From Hydrogenophaga sp. (GTDB lineage: Bacteria; Pseudomonadota; Gammaproteobacteria; Burkholderiales; Burkholderiaceae_C), in the NCBI RefSeq assembly GCF_011390835.1, contig NZ_JAABRQ010000014.1, forward strand, positions 40,300 to 104,299: a DNA stretch of 64,000 nucleotides, given 5' to 3'. Of the stretch, positions 26,261 through 39,242 are shown one piece after another. The notes below the pieces were generated by a model that saw only the letters and a program-made list of their open reading frames with translations, ran no database searches and was not told the DNA's origin. Numbering within the stretch: the first letter of the stretch is position 1; every line of letters starts with the position of its first letter. The position numbers and the translations under genes were made by a program.

Positions 26261-27172
26261 ATGTCACCCACCCTGATCGCCGAATTCTGTCTGCTCGCCG
26301 CCCTTTGGGGCGCCTCCTTCATGTTCATGCGGCTGGGAGCTGCCGAGTTTGGTGCACTACCCACCGCCGGCCTGCGCGTGGGACTGGCTGCGATGTTCCT
26401 GCTCCCGGTGTTCCTGGTGCGTGGCGTGTGGACCGACTTCCGCCGCCGTGCCCGGCCCATCCTGCTGGTCGGCCTGCTCAATTCGGCGTTGCCGTTCGCG
26501 TTCTTCTCGTTTGCGGTGCTGCACATCAACACGGGCCTCACCGCCATCCTCAACGCCACCGTGCCGCTTTCCGGTGCCGTGGTGGCCTGGTTGTGGCTGA
26601 AAGACCGGCCGGGTGGCTCGCGCGCGCTGGGCCTGGGAATCGGGTTTCTGGGCGTAACGCTGCTGGTGTTGGGCAAGTCGGGCGTGGCCCCGGTCGGGTC
26701 ACTGGCGGGTGGCAACACGACCATCAGCCTGCTGGCCATGGGGGCCTGCCTGCTCGCCACGCTTTGCTACGGCGTGGCCGCGAGCTTCACCAAACGCCAC
26801 TTGGCCGGCGCTCATCCGCTGGCCACCGCTGCGGGCAGCCAGCTCGGGGCTACCCTCGGGCTGGCCCTGCCCACGCTGTGGCTGTGGCCGACCCAAGGCG
26901 TGAGCTCCACAGCCTGGCTAGCTGTGTCCGCGGTGGCGCTGTTCTGCACCGCGGTGGCCTACATCCTGTTCTTTCACATCATCGAACAGGCCGGCCCGTC
27001 CAAGGCCTTGACGGTGACGTTTCTGGTGCCAGTGTTTGCGCTGATCTACGGCGTGTGGTTTCTGGACGAGAGCATCACCGGCTGGACCCTGCTTTGCGGT
27101 GCGGTGATCATTGTCGGCACGGCGCTATCGACCGGGCTGGTGAACATCCGCACAGTGGTTCGTGCTCGCTGA
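26261..27172 (+). CDS. EamA/DMT-family transporter
   Basis: The 303-residue protein has about 10 hydrophobic helices in two EamA repeats. The first repeat begins LIAEFCLLAALWGASFMFMRLGAAE and includes NATVPLSGAVVAWLWLKDRPGGSRALGLGIGFLGV. The second covers about residues 155-295 (SLLAMGACLLATLCYGVAASFTKRH...). DMT members export amino acids, metabolites or drugs; the substrate is unknown. The gene starts 48 bp after ogt, and it may be cotranscribed, but nothing links it to alkylation repair. Confidence 0.87.
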   Translation: MSPTLIAEFCLLAALWGASFMFMRLGAAEFGALPTAGLRVGLAAMFLLPVFLVRGVWTDFRRRARPILLVGLLNSALPFAFFSFAVLHINTGLTAILNATVPLSGAVVAWLWLKDRPGGSRALGLGIGFLGVTLLVLGKSGVAPVGSLAGGNTTISLLAMGACLLATLCYGVAASFTKRHLAGAHPLATAAGSQLGATLGLALPTLWLWPTQGVSSTAWLAVSAVALFCTAVAYILFFHIIEQAGPSKALTVTFLVPVFALIYGVWFLDESITGWTLLCGAVIIVGTALSTGLVNIRTVVRAR

Positions 27173-27226
27173 TACAGCAGTCTCGCGAGAATCCCTTGGC
27201 CAACGATCCCATCGCGAACGCGCAAC

Positions 27227-27260
27227 AAAAAACCGCCCAATCTTGCGACGGGGCGGCTTC
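27227..27260 (-). terminator. Rho-independent terminator after the tRNA genes
   Basis: Read on the minus strand, CCGCCCC and GGGCGG arms flank an 11-13 base loop and are followed by six T. It lies directly downstream of tRNA-Asp, the last gene of the minus-strand tRNA run. Confidence 0.7.
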
Positions 27261-27268
27261 TGCATGCT

Positions 27269-27345
27269 TGGCGGAGTGGACGGGGCTCGAACCCGCGACC
27301 CCCGGCGTGACAGGCCGGTATTCTAACCAACTGAACTACCACTCC
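27269..27345 (-). tRNA. tRNA-Asp (GTC)
   Basis: The minus strand gives a 77-nt cloverleaf with acceptor GGAGTGG/CCACTCC, an encoded CCA end, the anticodon loop CTGTCAC with anticodon GTC, and the T-loop GGTTCGAGCCC. It is the last of three tRNAs downstream of gltX. Confidence 0.93.
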
Positions 27346-27401
27346 GCAGTGGTGAGGCTTTCGCCTGATGCCTTTCGGCGCCAGACCAAGTGCCACAAAC
27401 T

Positions 27402-27477
27402 TGGCGACCCTACGGGGATTCGAACCCCGGTACTCACCGTGAAAGGGTGATGTCCTAGGCCTCTAGACGATAGGGTC
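27402..27477 (-). tRNA. tRNA-Glu (TTC)
   Basis: A 76-nt cloverleaf on the minus strand starts GACCCTATCGTC and ends with an encoded CCA. The anticodon loop CTTTCAC gives TTC for glutamate. The cognate glutamyl-tRNA synthetase is the next protein gene upstream on the same strand. Confidence 0.94.
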
Positions 27478-27552
27478 AAAACCTTGGAACTTCCGAGTCG
27501 AGCATTGTAGCAGTGCGGTATGCAGTTGCTTCTCGGCCCGGCTGTCAAATTG

Positions 27553-27628
<76 letters not shown>

Positions 27629-27704
27629 ACAGGGATTGCTGATCGGCGCCGGATCGTCACCAATCCGCTGCATTTCAGCAAGCCTCAAATTATAGGACAT
27701 TTTT

Positions 27705-29114
27705 TCAGGCGATCCGCAGCCGTTGCAAAACAGTTTCGCGATTGTGCAACGCCAGCACCGCATCCAGCGAGGGCGTCTGCGCGGTGCCCATGAGCAGCAC
27801 GCGCACCGGCATCGCCAGTTGTGGCATCTTGAGCCCATGCGCAGTGATCGCGGCCTTGATGGCGGCAGACAGACTGGCTTTGTCCCAGGCACAGTCACCG
27901 AGCTGAGTCGCTAGCGCCTGTATCGCTGGCTTCACTGCATCGGTCACGTGTTGGGTGAGCTCATCGGCGTTCGGGGTGACCGGCGCGTAAAAAGCACTCG
28001 CCCAAAGCGCCAGCGCCACCGTGGTGTCGCAGCGGTCCTTGAACAGGCCACAGATGGCGGGCAAGCGGTCATCGGCTTTGATGCCTGCTTTGGCCAGTTG
28101 CTCGGCCACCAGGGTGCTGAGCGCACCATCGTCCATGGCCTTGAGGTGCTGGGCGTTGACCCAGCGCAGCTTGGCTTCGTCGAACTGCGCCGCACTGCGG
28201 CCCAGGTGGTCGAGGTTGAACCAGTCGAGAAACTGCGCGCGGCTGAAGATTTCGTCGTCACCATGACTCCAACCCAGGCGCGCCAGGTAGTTCACCATGG
28301 CATCGGGCAAGTAACCTTCGTCGCGGTACTGCGTCACAGGTTTGGCGCCGTTGCGCTTGGACATCTTGGACACGTGCTTTTCGCCCTGCTCGTCCACGGT
28401 CTCGGTCATCACCGTGGGCAGGTGCGCGTAGATGGGTGGCTCTTGGCCCAGCGCGCGAAAGATGTTGATTTGGCGCGGCGTGTTGTTCACGTGGTCGTCG
28501 CCGCGGATGACGTGGGTGATGGCCATGTCGATGTCGTCCACCACCACGCAGAAGTTGTAGGTCGGCGTGCCGTCGGGCCGCGCGATCACCAGATCGTCGA
28601 GCTCGTCGTTGCGGATCTCGATCAGGCCCTTGACCTTGTCTTCCCAGGCCACCACACCGCCCTGCGGATTCTTGAAGCGCAGCACGGGCTTCACGCCTTC
28701 AGGTACAGGGGGCAGGACCTTGTCCGGCTCGGGTCGCCAGGCACCGTCGTAGCGCGGCTTTTCCTTGGCAGCCATCTGGCGCTCGCGCAGAGCGTCAAGC
28801 TCAGCCATGCTCATGTAGCAGGGGTAGACGTGACCGGCTGCGACCATTTCCGCCAGCACGGCCTTGTAACGATCCATGCGCTGCATCTGGTAGAACGGCC
28901 CCTCGTCATGGTCCAACCCCAGCCAGCGCATGCCTTCGATGATCACGTCCACCGCCGCCTGAGACGAGCGCTCCAGATCGGTGTCTTCGATGCGCAGGAT
29001 GAACACGCCGCCATTGGCGCGGGCAAACGCCCAGGGGTACAGCGCCGAGCGGATGTTGCCCAGGTGAATGAAGCCAGTTGGAGATGGTGCGAAGCGGGTG
29101 CGGACGGTGGACAT
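27705..29114 (-). CDS. gltX: Glutamyl-tRNA synthetase
   Basis: From the ATG at 29114 the protein has 469 residues; the track ORF begins at a TTG two codons earlier. It has the class I signature [15 protein letters not shown] (HIGH variant) near the N-terminus and the KMSKR motif in [12 protein letters not shown]. The anticodon-binding region occupies the C-terminal third. It charges tRNA-Glu with glutamate. It begins 2 bp after metZ on the same strand, and tRNA-Ala, tRNA-Glu and tRNA-Asp follow, so the synthetase and its tRNA may share a transcript. Confidence 0.95.
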   Translation of the reverse strand: MSTVRTRFAPSPTGFIHLGNIRSALYPWAFARANGGVFILRIEDTDLERSSQAAVDVIIEGMRWLGLDHDEGPFYQMQRMDRYKAVLAEMVAAGHVYPCYMSMAELDALRERQMAAKEKPRYDGAWRPEPDKVLPPVPEGVKPVLRFKNPQGGVVAWEDKVKGLIEIRNDELDDLVIARPDGTPTYNFCVVVDDIDMAITHVIRGDDHVNNTPRQINIFRALGQEPPIYAHLPTVMTETVDEQGEKHVSKMSKRNGAKPVTQYRDEGYLPDAMVNYLARLGWSHGDDEIFSRAQFLDWFNLDHLGRSAAQFDEAKLRWVNAQHLKAMDDGALSTLVAEQLAKAGIKADDRLPAICGLFKDRCDTTVALALWASAFYAPVTPNADELTQHVTDAVKPAIQALATQLGDCAWDKASLSAAIKAAITAHGLKMPQLAMPVRVLLMGTAQTPSLDAVLALHNRETVLQRLRIA

Positions 29115-29116
29115 GT

Positions 29117-30340
29117 TCAAAGCAATGAGAGACCGCGATCGAGGTCGGCCGTGATGTCGTCGAGGTGTTCCAGGCCAACGGCCACCCGGATAAGGCCCTG
29201 GTTCAAACCTGCGGCCTGGCGCTGCTGTTCCGTCAGGCGGCCATGGGAGGTGCTGGCCGGGTGCGCCACCAGGGTCTTGGTGTCACCGAGGTTGGTGGAC
29301 AACGACAGCAGCTGCATCGAATCGAGCACCTGAAATGCACAAGCGCGAGCCTGTTGAGGATCGCCCGCCTTGATCTCGAACGACAGCACCGCACCGCCAC
29401 TACCCGATTGCTGGGCCATGGCCAGCGCATGCTGCGAATGGCTAGCGAGACCGGGGTAAAACACACGCGCCACTTTCGGGTGATCCTGCAACCAGTTCGC
29501 GAGGCTGAGCGCACGGGCCGACTGGGCCCGCATGCGGATGTCCAGCGTCTCCAGACCCTTGAGCACCACCCAGGCATTGAAGGGGGAGAGCGTCATGCCG
29601 GCGCTTTTGAGCACCGGCAGAAAGGTCTTGGTGACCAGCGCTTCGCTGGCGCACAGCGCACCGGCCATGACGCGGCCTTGGCCGTCGAGGTACTTGGTGC
29701 CGGAGTGCATCACAAGGTCGGCACCGTGGTCCATGGGCCGCTGCAAGGCAGGTGTGGCAAAGCAGTTGTCCACGCACAGCAGCGCGCTGGCGTTGTGCGC
29801 AATGTCAGCCAAGGCCTGGATGTCGCACACCTCGGTGAGCGGGTTGGTGGGGGTCTCGGCAAACAGCAGCCGGGTACTGGGCTGGACGGCGGCACGCCAG
29901 GCGGCCACGTCGGTCTGCGACACGAAACTGGACGACACGCCAAATTTCGCCAAATCGGTGCCAATCAGCTTGATGGTGGAGCCAAACATGGACTGCGAGC
30001 AAACCACATGGTCGCCCGCCTTGAGCAGGCCCATGCACATCATCAGGATGGCCGACATGCCCGAGGCGGTGGAGATGCAGGCCTCGCTGCCTTCCAAGGC
30101 TGCCAGGCGCCGCTCGAAGCTGGCCACCGTGGGATTGCCGTAGCGGCCATAGGTGTAGCCGTCCTCATCGCCAGCAAAACGGCGCGCCGCCGCTTCGGCC
30201 GAAGGCTGCACGTACCCGCTGGTGAGGAACAAGGCCTCAGAGTTTTCGCCGTACTGGCTGCGCTCCGAAGCTTCGCGCACTGCCAGAGTGTCGCGATGAA
30301 GCGAGGGTGTCGGGCTGCGCCCGCTGGACTGGTCGCTCAT
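29117..30340 (-). CDS. metZ: O-succinylhomoserine sulfhydrylase
   Basis: The protein has 407 residues from the ATG at 30340; a GTG three codons earlier (30349) is an alternative. It is a Cys/Met-metabolism PLP enzyme: [35 protein letters not shown], a PLP lysine in [14 protein letters not shown], and the [12 protein letters not shown] loop. MetZ makes homocysteine from O-succinylhomoserine and sulfide. It follows purF by 18 bp and precedes gltX by 2 bp. The metZ assignment also fits the purF-metZ neighbourhood I recall from Burkholderiales and Pseudomonas. Confidence 0.9.
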   Translation of the reverse strand: MSDQSSGRSPTPSLHRDTLAVREASERSQYGENSEALFLTSGYVQPSAEAAARRFAGDEDGYTYGRYGNPTVASFERRLAALEGSEACISTASGMSAILMMCMGLLKAGDHVVCSQSMFGSTIKLIGTDLAKFGVSSSFVSQTDVAAWRAAVQPSTRLLFAETPTNPLTEVCDIQALADIAHNASALLCVDNCFATPALQRPMDHGADLVMHSGTKYLDGQGRVMAGALCASEALVTKTFLPVLKSAGMTLSPFNAWVVLKGLETLDIRMRAQSARALSLANWLQDHPKVARVFYPGLASHSQHALAMAQQSGSGGAVLSFEIKAGDPQQARACAFQVLDSMQLLSLSTNLGDTKTLVAHPASTSHGRLTEQQRQAAGLNQGLIRVAVGLEHLDDITADLDRGLSLL

Positions 30341-30358
30341 GACAGACACTGCCCTCGG

Positions 30359-31861
<1,503 letters not shown>

Positions 31862-31891
31862 GTTCAGATCCTCAAAGAGAAAAGCCAGGGT

Positions 31892-32378
31892 TCAAGGCAG
31901 ATGACGCGACACCGCGTCGGGCAACAGGGGCTTCAAGGTATGCAGCGAAGCGTTCAGCGTTTGCGCCACCGGTGAAGCTCGCCAACCCGCTTGCGCGCTG
32001 GGCGGCAGCATGCTCATCACCAGCGTGACGCCGAGCAGGATCACCAACCCGCGCAACACGCCAAACACCCCCCCCCAGCACCCGATCGACCGGCCGCAAG
32101 CCCACCGACTCGACCATTTTTTTGATCAGCCACGACAGCAGACCGGCCGCAAACGCCACTGCGATGAACACCGCGGCAAAGCCTGCCGCCAGACGCAGCG
32201 GCGGCGCTGCACCGTCCATCGGCAGCAACATCCCGACCGGTTCGGCCCAGGCCTGCGCCAGCACGAAGGCCAGCACCCATCCTGCGACCGACAGCACTTC
32301 GTACACCAATCCGCGCCACAGCCCCACCAGGGCAGAGACCAGCAGCACCGCGAGCAAGGCCCAGTCGACCCAGCTCAT
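31892..32378 (-). pseudogene. cvpA: cvpA, interrupted by a one-base frameshift in a G9 tract
   Basis: The N-terminal half from the ATG at 32378 is a normal CvpA membrane protein (MSWVDWALLAVLLVSALVGLWRG...). Near codon 100 the minus strand has nine G (plus-strand C at 32068-32076). As written, this puts the rest out of frame (GGGVWRVARVGDPARR). With eight G the frame continues as VLGGVFGVLRGLVILLGVTLVMSMLP and ends at a TGA at 31892, giving about 161 residues like the family. CvpA is an inner-membrane protein, linked in E. coli to colicin V production, between a SPOR protein and purF. Either the extra base is a sequencing or assembly error or the gene is broken or phase-variable. Confidence 0.75.
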
Positions 32379-32409
32379 GCGACACGCTTTCGTCCATGTG
32401 CTGCACTCA

Positions 32410-33141
32410 TCACAGCGTGAGAATGGCTGCGGGCAACCCCAGCGCTTTGACGCGGGCAGCCACCTTCTCGGCCTCGGCACGGCTGGCAAACGGGCCAACG
32501 CGAACCCGGATGCGCTGGCCGTCGGCCGTGTTGGCGACATGGGTGTAAGTCTTGAGGCCAGCGCGCTCCAGCTTTTGGCGCACTTCTCGCGCGCCCGACG
32601 CTTCAGCAAACGCCCCCACCTGCACCACCAGGCGCTCGCCGGTGGCCGCAGGCATATCGGGTATCTTGCCTTCCAGCAAGGCCCTGGCCCGATCGGCATC
32701 GGCGCTCGGCGCCGACTTGGCCGCGGGCTTGGGTGCCGCTGGCGCCTCGGCTTTCGGCGTCGGCTCATCTGCTTTTTTCGCCTCGATCTTGGGCTCGACC
32801 TTGGCGGCTGGCTTGGGTTCAGGCGGGGTCGGATCCACCACCTCTTCTCGCGCGCCCAGACTTTCATTGGCACTCAGACTGGGTGCTGCCGGTGGCGCCT
32901 CGGCGGCTTTCTTGGCAGCGGCCAGCGCAGGTGGCGCGTTCTTGGCGGGAATCTCGATCGGAATATCGACCGAAATCGGCCGCGGCTCGGTGTCGAACAG
33001 CAGGGGAAAACCGATCACGCCGATCAACACGAGGACCGCAGCACCAATGAGGCGATGCCGGGCACGTCGGCGGACGGCCTCGACGCTCTGGGGCTGAGGC
33101 TGAGCGGCTTTACCGGATGCGCTGGAGCGGGGAGCAAACAT
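32410..33141 (-). CDS. SPOR-domain cell-division protein (DedD-like)
   Basis: From the ATG at 33141 the protein has 243 residues; the track ORF is longer but not family-like upstream. One membrane helix lies near residues 27-45 (RLIGAAVLVLIGVIGFPLLF). It is followed by a Pro/Ala/Lys-rich linker and a C-terminal SPOR domain (LVVQVGAFAEASGAREVRQKLERAGL...RIRVRVGPFASRAEAEKVAARVKALG). SPOR domains bind denuded septal peptidoglycan, so it is probably a septal protein of the DedD type. The folC-SPOR-cvpA-purF order supports this. Confidence 0.86.
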   Translation of the reverse strand: MFAPRSSASGKAAQPQPQSVEAVRRRARHRLIGAAVLVLIGVIGFPLLFDTEPRPISVDIPIEIPAKNAPPALAAAKKAAEAPPAAPSLSANESLGAREEVVDPTPPEPKPAAKVEPKIEAKKADEPTPKAEAPAAPKPAAKSAPSADADRARALLEGKIPDMPAATGERLVVQVGAFAEASGAREVRQKLERAGLKTYTHVANTADGQRIRVRVGPFASRAEAEKVAARVKALGLPAAILTL

Positions 33142-33202
33142 GGGGACGATTGAGTTGCCGCGCGAGCGGGTCGCGGCCGGCAGCGCTGAGGCGAAAAGGC
33201 GA

Positions 33203-34561
33203 TCAGGAGGACAGGTGTTTGGCCTGGAGCCGGGGCACGCCGTCCTGCAAAACACCCCCCACCGTGTGGAACGATCCAAAGACTACGATTCTATCAGCGG
33301 GGTCCGCGCCGGACACGGCTGCCTGCAGGGCGTCCTGGGGGTTGCTGTACAGGCCGGCCACGGTGCTGCAGCGGGCCAGACCCGGCGCTGGGCTGGCCTC
33401 GACGATGGGCGCCAGCGCCGCGGCTTTGGCGGCCCGCGCCAACGGCAGGTCGGTGAGGTGCCAGCGGTCGATCAGCGGGCTGATGCGCGCCAGCATGGCT
33501 GGCAAGTCCTTGTCGGCCATGGCGCCGAACACGGCGTGGGTGGTCGGGTAAAAGCCCATCGCATCCAGGTTTTCGGCCAGCGCGGCCACCGAATGCGGGT
33601 TGTGCGCCACATCCAGCACCAGGGTCGGCGTGCCTGGCACGATCTGAAAGCGACCCGGCAACTCCACCATGGCCAGCCCGTTTCGCACCGCCTGGGCGGT
33701 CACCGGCAGGTGGCCGCGAAGGGCCTCGATCGCGGCCAGCGCGCCAGCCGCATTGACCAGCTGGTTGGCGCCTCGCAGCGCCGGATAGGCCAGTCCGCTG
33801 TAGCGGCGGGCGCCGTGCGACGGGTGCATGGCCCAGCCCCATTGCTGCTGGTCGCCCGCAAAATGGAAGTCTTGGCCGATGCGCCAGAGCTGCGCACCCA
33901 CCTCCAGCGCCCGGTCCAGCACGCTTTGCGGCGGAACCGGGTCGCTCACCACGACCGGACGGCCGGTGCGCATGATGCCCGCCTTCTCGTAGCCGATGGC
34001 CTCGCGGTCAGGCCCCAGGTACTCCATGTGGTCCAGCGCAATGCAGGTGATGACAGCGCAATCGGTGTCGATCACGTTGACTGCGTCCAGCCGCCCGCCC
34101 AGGCCCACCTCCAGGATCGCCACGTCCAGCACGCTGCGCGACAGGGTGCGCAGAATGGCCAGCGTGGTGAACTCGAAGTAGGTCAGGCTGACCTCGGCCT
34201 CGTCCGCCCCCCCCAGGCGCGCCGCGTCCACCTCGGCAAACGCCGGCAGCAGCTCGCTGGCAGCCACCGCCTCGCCACCAATCCGGCAGCGCTCCTCGAA
34301 GTGCACCAGGTGCGGCGAGGTGTAGACCCCGGTGCGAAAGCCCGCCTCACCGTACACCGCCTCCAGCATCGCGCAGGTCGAGCCTTTGCCGTTGGTGCCA
34401 GCCACCGTGATCACCGGGCAGCCCATCCCCAGCCCCATGCGGCGGGCCACCAGTTGCACCCGCTCCAGCCCCATGTCGATCTGCTTGGGATGCAGCTGCT
34501 CGCAGCGAGCAAGCCATTCGGGCAGGGTGGTGGGGTGGGTCGGCAGCGGGATGTTGAGCAT
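33203..34561 (-). CDS. folC: Bifunctional dihydrofolate/folylpolyglutamate synthase
   Basis: The 452-residue protein starts MLNIPLPTHPTTLPEWLARCEQLHPKQIDMGLERV. The Mur-ligase-like P-loop is VITVAGTNGKGSTCAMLEAV (about residues 50-70), followed by VYTSPHLVHFEERC and VALDHMEYLG. It adds glutamate to dihydropteroate and extends folate with glutamates. It is 61 bp upstream of the SPOR gene in the operon that continues to gltX. Length is normal for the family. Confidence 0.94.
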   Translation of the reverse strand: MLNIPLPTHPTTLPEWLARCEQLHPKQIDMGLERVQLVARRMGLGMGCPVITVAGTNGKGSTCAMLEAVYGEAGFRTGVYTSPHLVHFEERCRIGGEAVAASELLPAFAEVDAARLGGADEAEVSLTYFEFTTLAILRTLSRSVLDVAILEVGLGGRLDAVNVIDTDCAVITCIALDHMEYLGPDREAIGYEKAGIMRTGRPVVVSDPVPPQSVLDRALEVGAQLWRIGQDFHFAGDQQQWGWAMHPSHGARRYSGLAYPALRGANQLVNAAGALAAIEALRGHLPVTAQAVRNGLAMVELPGRFQIVPGTPTLVLDVAHNPHSVAALAENLDAMGFYPTTHAVFGAMADKDLPAMLARISPLIDRWHLTDLPLARAAKAAALAPIVEASPAPGLARCSTVAGLYSNPQDALQAAVSGADPADRIVVFGSFHTVGGVLQDGVPRLQAKHLSS

Positions 34562-34617
34562 GCATCGATTCTCCCATTGCGCTCGAAGCTCGCGCGGGCT
34601 TGGGAGACAATTGCCCC

Positions 34618-34962
34618 ATGATTCACGTCTACGGCATCCCCAACTGCGACACTGTCAAGAAGGCACGCGCATGGCTGAATGAACAGGGCGCCGCGCACAG
34701 CTTTCACGACTTCAAGAAACAAGGTGTGCCCGAAGCGGCGCTCGACCGCTGGCTGGCCGAGGTGGGCTGGGAGACATTGGTCAACCGCAAGGGAACGACC
34801 TGGCGCAAACTGGATGAATCCGAACGCCAGGCCGTGGTGGACGCCGCCAGCGCCCGCGCCCTCATGCTCGGTCATGGCAGCGTGATCAAGCGCCCGGTGG
34901 TGGAATGGGGCCCGGCGGTGACCGTGGGCTTTGACGCGGCAGACTGGCAGCGCCGGGTGTGA
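34618..34962 (+). CDS. ArsC-family (Spx/YffB-like) thioredoxin-fold protein
   Basis: The 114-residue protein has the ArsC/Spx/YffB pattern VYGIPNCDTVKKARAWLNEQGAAHSFHDFKKQGV at its N-terminus and ends with IKRPVVEWGPAVTVGFDAADW. The single cysteine at about residue 9 (IPNCDTVKKA) is the redox residue of the family. ArsC proper has a CX5R loop and needs glutathione/glutaredoxin; YffB-like members are not arsenate reductases in practice. No ars genes are nearby. ATG at 34618 (the track starts 6 codons earlier, at a GTG-like alternative). Confidence 0.83.
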   Translation: MIHVYGIPNCDTVKKARAWLNEQGAAHSFHDFKKQGVPEAALDRWLAEVGWETLVNRKGTTWRKLDESERQAVVDAASARALMLGHGSVIKRPVVEWGPAVTVGFDAADWQRRV

Positions 34963-35045
34963 GCTCAGGCGAGCGGCCCGACCGAAGAGCCTGCGCGCCG
35001 GCGCCGCCTAAAATGGGCGGTTAGCCCTGTTTGCCCCCCCCACAC

Positions 35046-36741
<1,696 letters not shown>

Positions 36742-36764
36742 ACGGCTGAACGGCCTGACACCTG

Positions 36765-36794
36765 AAAAAGGCCGCTGATTCCAGCGGCCTTTTT
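36765..36794. terminator. Bidirectional rho-independent terminator between argG and murB
   Basis: The 30-bp palindrome has arms AAAAAGGCCGCTG and CAGCGGCCTTTTT with a 4-base loop. It has a T run on both strands, so it can end both argG and convergent murB. Confidence 0.85.
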
Positions 36795-36798
36795 CGCT

Positions 36799-37863
36799 TC
36801 ACACCACGACCGGCTCGGGCTCCAGCAGGATGCCGAAGCGCTCGTACACACTGGTCTGGATGGCCTTGGCCAGTGTCATCACCTCGCCGCCGGTACATGG
36901 CTGCTCAGGCCCGCCCTTGTTCACCAGAACAAGCGCCTGTTTTTCGTACACCGCCGCGTTGCCCACGCTCTTGCCTTTCCAGCCGCAGGCGTCGATCAGC
37001 CAGCCCGCCGCCAGCTTGATGCTGCCGTCAGGCATGGGGTAGTGCACCACCTTGGGATCGCGCGCGATGATGTCGGCGCACTGCTCAAGTGTCACGGTCG
37101 GGTTCTTGAAGAAGCTGCCGGCATTGCCGATGAAGGCCGGGTCGGGCAGCTTGGCGCGACGGATGGCGACCACCCAGTCGAAGATCTGCTGCGCGCTGGG
37201 CGAGTGGTTCCCAGTCTCTGCCATCTTGCGCTCAAGGTCCATGTAACCGAGCACCGGTTTCCACGGCTTGGGCAACAGAAAACGCACCCGCGTGATCAGC
37301 GCCCGACCCGCCAGACCGAAGCTGCGCTCGTCCGATGGGGCATGTTTGAACACCGAGTCGCGGTACCCAAAGCCGCATTGCGCAGCGTCCAGCGTGAAAG
37401 CCTGCCCGGTCTGCAGATCCACCGCGTCTAGCGAGTGAAAACGGTCTTGCAGCTCGACACCATAGGCACCGATGTTCTGCACCGGCGATGCGCCGACCGA
37501 GCCCGGGATCAGCGCCAGGTTTTCCAGCCCTGGCCAGCCCTGGTCCAGCGTCCAGGTCACGAAGTCATGCCAGTTTTCGCCCGCGCCGCCCTCCACTACC
37601 CAGGCTTTGTCGGTTTCTTCCACAAGACGTCGACCGGCAATTTCTACCTTGAGCACCAGAGCCTTGATGTCGCCCGTGATCACCAGGTTGCTGCCGCCGC
37701 CCAGCACAAACGGCGGAGCTTCTGAGCGCGCCTGTGCCCAGACTTCACTCGCCATAAGCGCAGTCAGGTCGTCAGTCTGACGGATGCGCGTGAGCTTTTT
37801 GGCGCGCGCCGCGATGCCAAAGCTGTTGTATCGCTGAAGGGCGACCTGGTTCTCGACTAACAT
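36799..37863 (-). CDS. murB: UDP-N-acetylenolpyruvoylglucosamine reductase
   Basis: The 354-residue flavoenzyme has the FAD motif [22 protein letters not shown], the [20 protein letters not shown] box, and the catalytic serine in [14 protein letters not shown]. The C-terminal domain is that of the type I (E. coli-like) enzyme. It reduces UDP-GlcNAc-enolpyruvate to UDP-MurNAc with NADPH for peptidoglycan. It is transcribed towards argG and away from yajQ; its start is 40 bp from the yajQ start. Confidence 0.95.
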   Translation of the reverse strand: MLVENQVALQRYNSFGIAARAKKLTRIRQTDDLTALMASEVWAQARSEAPPFVLGGGSNLVITGDIKALVLKVEIAGRRLVEETDKAWVVEGGAGENWHDFVTWTLDQGWPGLENLALIPGSVGASPVQNIGAYGVELQDRFHSLDAVDLQTGQAFTLDAAQCGFGYRDSVFKHAPSDERSFGLAGRALITRVRFLLPKPWKPVLGYMDLERKMAETGNHSPSAQQIFDWVVAIRRAKLPDPAFIGNAGSFFKNPTVTLEQCADIIARDPKVVHYPMPDGSIKLAAGWLIDACGWKGKSVGNAAVYEKQALVLVNKGGPEQPCTGGEVMTLAKAIQTSVYERFGILLEPEPVVV

Positions 37864-37902
37864 GTTTCCATTGTCTCACTCAGCCTATCGGGAAACCTGA
37901 CC

Positions 37903-38388
37903 ATGCCCTCTTTTGACACCGTTCTCGAAGCCGATTTTGTCGAAGTGAAAAACGCCGTTGACCAGGTGACCCGCGAGGTGGGCACGCGCTTCGATTTCAA
38001 GGGCACCAGCGCTGGCATCGAACTCAAGGACAAGGAAATCACCCTGTTCGGTGATGCCGATTTCCAACTCCAGCAGGTGGAAGAAGTGTTGCGCAACAAG
38101 CTTACCAAGCGCGGCGTGGACGCGCGCTTTCTCGATGTGGGCAAGGTCGAGAAAATCGGTGGCGACAAAGTCAAGCAGGTGGTGAAGGTCAAGAACGGCA
38201 TCAGCACCGAAGACGGCAAGAAGATCCAGCAAGCGCTCAAGGCAAGCAAGCTCAAGGTGCAGGGCGCCATCCAGGGCGACGCGGTGCGCGTCACCGGTGC
38301 CAAACGGGACGACCTGCAGGCGGCGATGGCGCTGATCCGCAGCGAACTCAAGGACCTTCCACTGTCGTTCGACAACTTCAGGGATTAG
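37903..38388 (+). CDS. yajQ: YajQ-family nucleotide-binding protein
   Basis: The protein has 161 residues, the usual length. It starts [35 protein letters not shown] and contains the typical [34 protein letters not shown]. YajQ proteins bind nucleotides, and some bind cyclic di-GMP and act as virulence or transcription cofactors. It is divergent from murB, and the aspartic-protease gene follows after an 88-bp gap containing a C/G-rich repeat. Confidence 0.93.
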   Translation: MPSFDTVLEADFVEVKNAVDQVTREVGTRFDFKGTSAGIELKDKEITLFGDADFQLQQVEEVLRNKLTKRGVDARFLDVGKVEKIGGDKVKQVVKVKNGISTEDGKKIQQALKASKLKVQGAIQGDAVRVTGAKRDDLQAAMALIRSELKDLPLSFDNFRD

Positions 38389-38391
38389 ATG

Positions 38392-38472
38392 ACTCCCCCT
38401 GCGCCGCCTGCGGCGTCACCCCCCGGGGGGGGCGGCGCTGGCGGGTCGGTGAAGCCGGACCTGCGGCGCCGT
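38392..38472. repeat. C/G-rich intergenic palindromic repeat, copy 3
   Basis: The segment between yajQ and the protease gene contains GCGCCGCCTGCGGCGTC, a run of six C then seven or more G, GGCGGCGCTGGCGGGTCGGTGAAGCCGG. The pairing C and G runs and GGTGAAGCCGG resemble the other copies. Confidence 0.45.
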
Positions 38473-38476
38473 GGGA

Positions 38477-39130
38477 ATGAAACACTTCATGAGCAAACGG
38501 ATCCTTCTTGCGGCTCTATTCGCACTCACCCTGATGGGTGCGCAGGCTCAATCGGTCGCGCTGTCGGGCGTGGCGGGTGGCAAAGCCTTGTTGACGGTGG
38601 ATGCGTCGGCGCCACGTTTTCTGAGCCCTGGGCAGACGCATCAAGGTGTGAAGCTGCTGGCCACTCAGGGTGAGTCGGCCACCGTGGAAGTAAACGGTCA
38701 GAAACAGACGTTGCGGGTGGGTGACGCGCCGGTCAGCGTCGGGCGCAGCGGCTCAGCGGCTGGCGCCCAGCGCGTGGTGCTCACAGCAGACGGGCTGGGC
38801 CACTTCCTGCCGCCGGGCCAGATCAATGGCCGCGCCGTGCAGTTCATGGTCGACACCGGGGCCTCGCAGGTCATCCTGAGCGAGTCGGATGCGCGGCGCA
38901 TCGATCTCAAGTTTGAACAAGGCCAGCTGGTGCGAGTGAGTACTGCCAACGGCAACACCACGGGCTACAGCGTGCGGCTGTCCAGCGTGAAGGTGGGCGA
39001 CGTGCTGGCCTACGACGTGGCTGCCATCGTGTTGCCCCTGGCCATGCCGTATGTGTTGCTGGGCAACAGTTTTCTCACGCGTTTCCAGATGCAGCGCACC
39101 AACGATCAGCTGACCCTCGAAAAACGCTAG
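38477..39130 (+). CDS. Retropepsin-like periplasmic aspartic protease
   Basis: The 217-residue protein has a signal peptide (LLAALFALTLMGAQAQ). The catalytic loop is VQFMVDTGASQVILSES, and the second family segment is MPYVLLGNSFLTRFQMQR. It belongs to the bacterial clan AA aspartic proteases seen in Comamonadaceae and other proteobacteria. These are thought to act as homodimers in the periplasm. ATG at 38477 is used; GTG at 38471 and ATG at 38489 are alternatives. No partner gene is obvious. Confidence 0.82.
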   Translation: MKHFMSKRILLAALFALTLMGAQAQSVALSGVAGGKALLTVDASAPRFLSPGQTHQGVKLLATQGESATVEVNGQKQTLRVGDAPVSVGRSGSAAGAQRVVLTADGLGHFLPPGQINGRAVQFMVDTGASQVILSESDARRIDLKFEQGQLVRVSTANGNTTGYSVRLSSVKVGDVLAYDVAAIVLPLAMPYVLLGNSFLTRFQMQRTNDQLTLEKR

Positions 39131-39142
39131 CGCAGGTGGCCC

Positions 39143-39241
39143 GAGCGAGAAGGGCCTTCATCTCAGGGCGCCGCGAGTCCGGCTCTGCCGACCCGCCAGC
39201 ACTGCCCTCCCCCCGGTGGTGACGCGAAGCGGCGTGGGGAG
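39143..39241. repeat. C/G-rich intergenic palindromic repeat, copy 4
   Basis: After the protease gene lies GTCCGGCTCTGCCGACC, then CCCTCCCCCCGGTGGTGACGCGAAGCGGCGTGGGGAGG. It shares CCGGCTC(C/T)GCCG and GTGACG-CGAAGC with copies 1 and 5. It sits between convergent genes. Confidence 0.5.
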
Positions 39242-39242
39242 G

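Noticed and set aside
27948-29333. 461-aa plus-strand ORF opposite gltX
   Set aside because: The minus strand encodes gltX with clear motifs; this frame is its antisense shadow.
31872-32873. 333-aa minus-strand ORF over cvpA and the SPOR gene
   Set aside because: It joins an out-of-frame reading of the SPOR gene with the frameshifted cvpA; the true starts are at 32378 and 33141.
33140-34621. 493-aa plus-strand ORF opposite folC
   Set aside because: It is an antisense shadow of folC with no recognisable domain.
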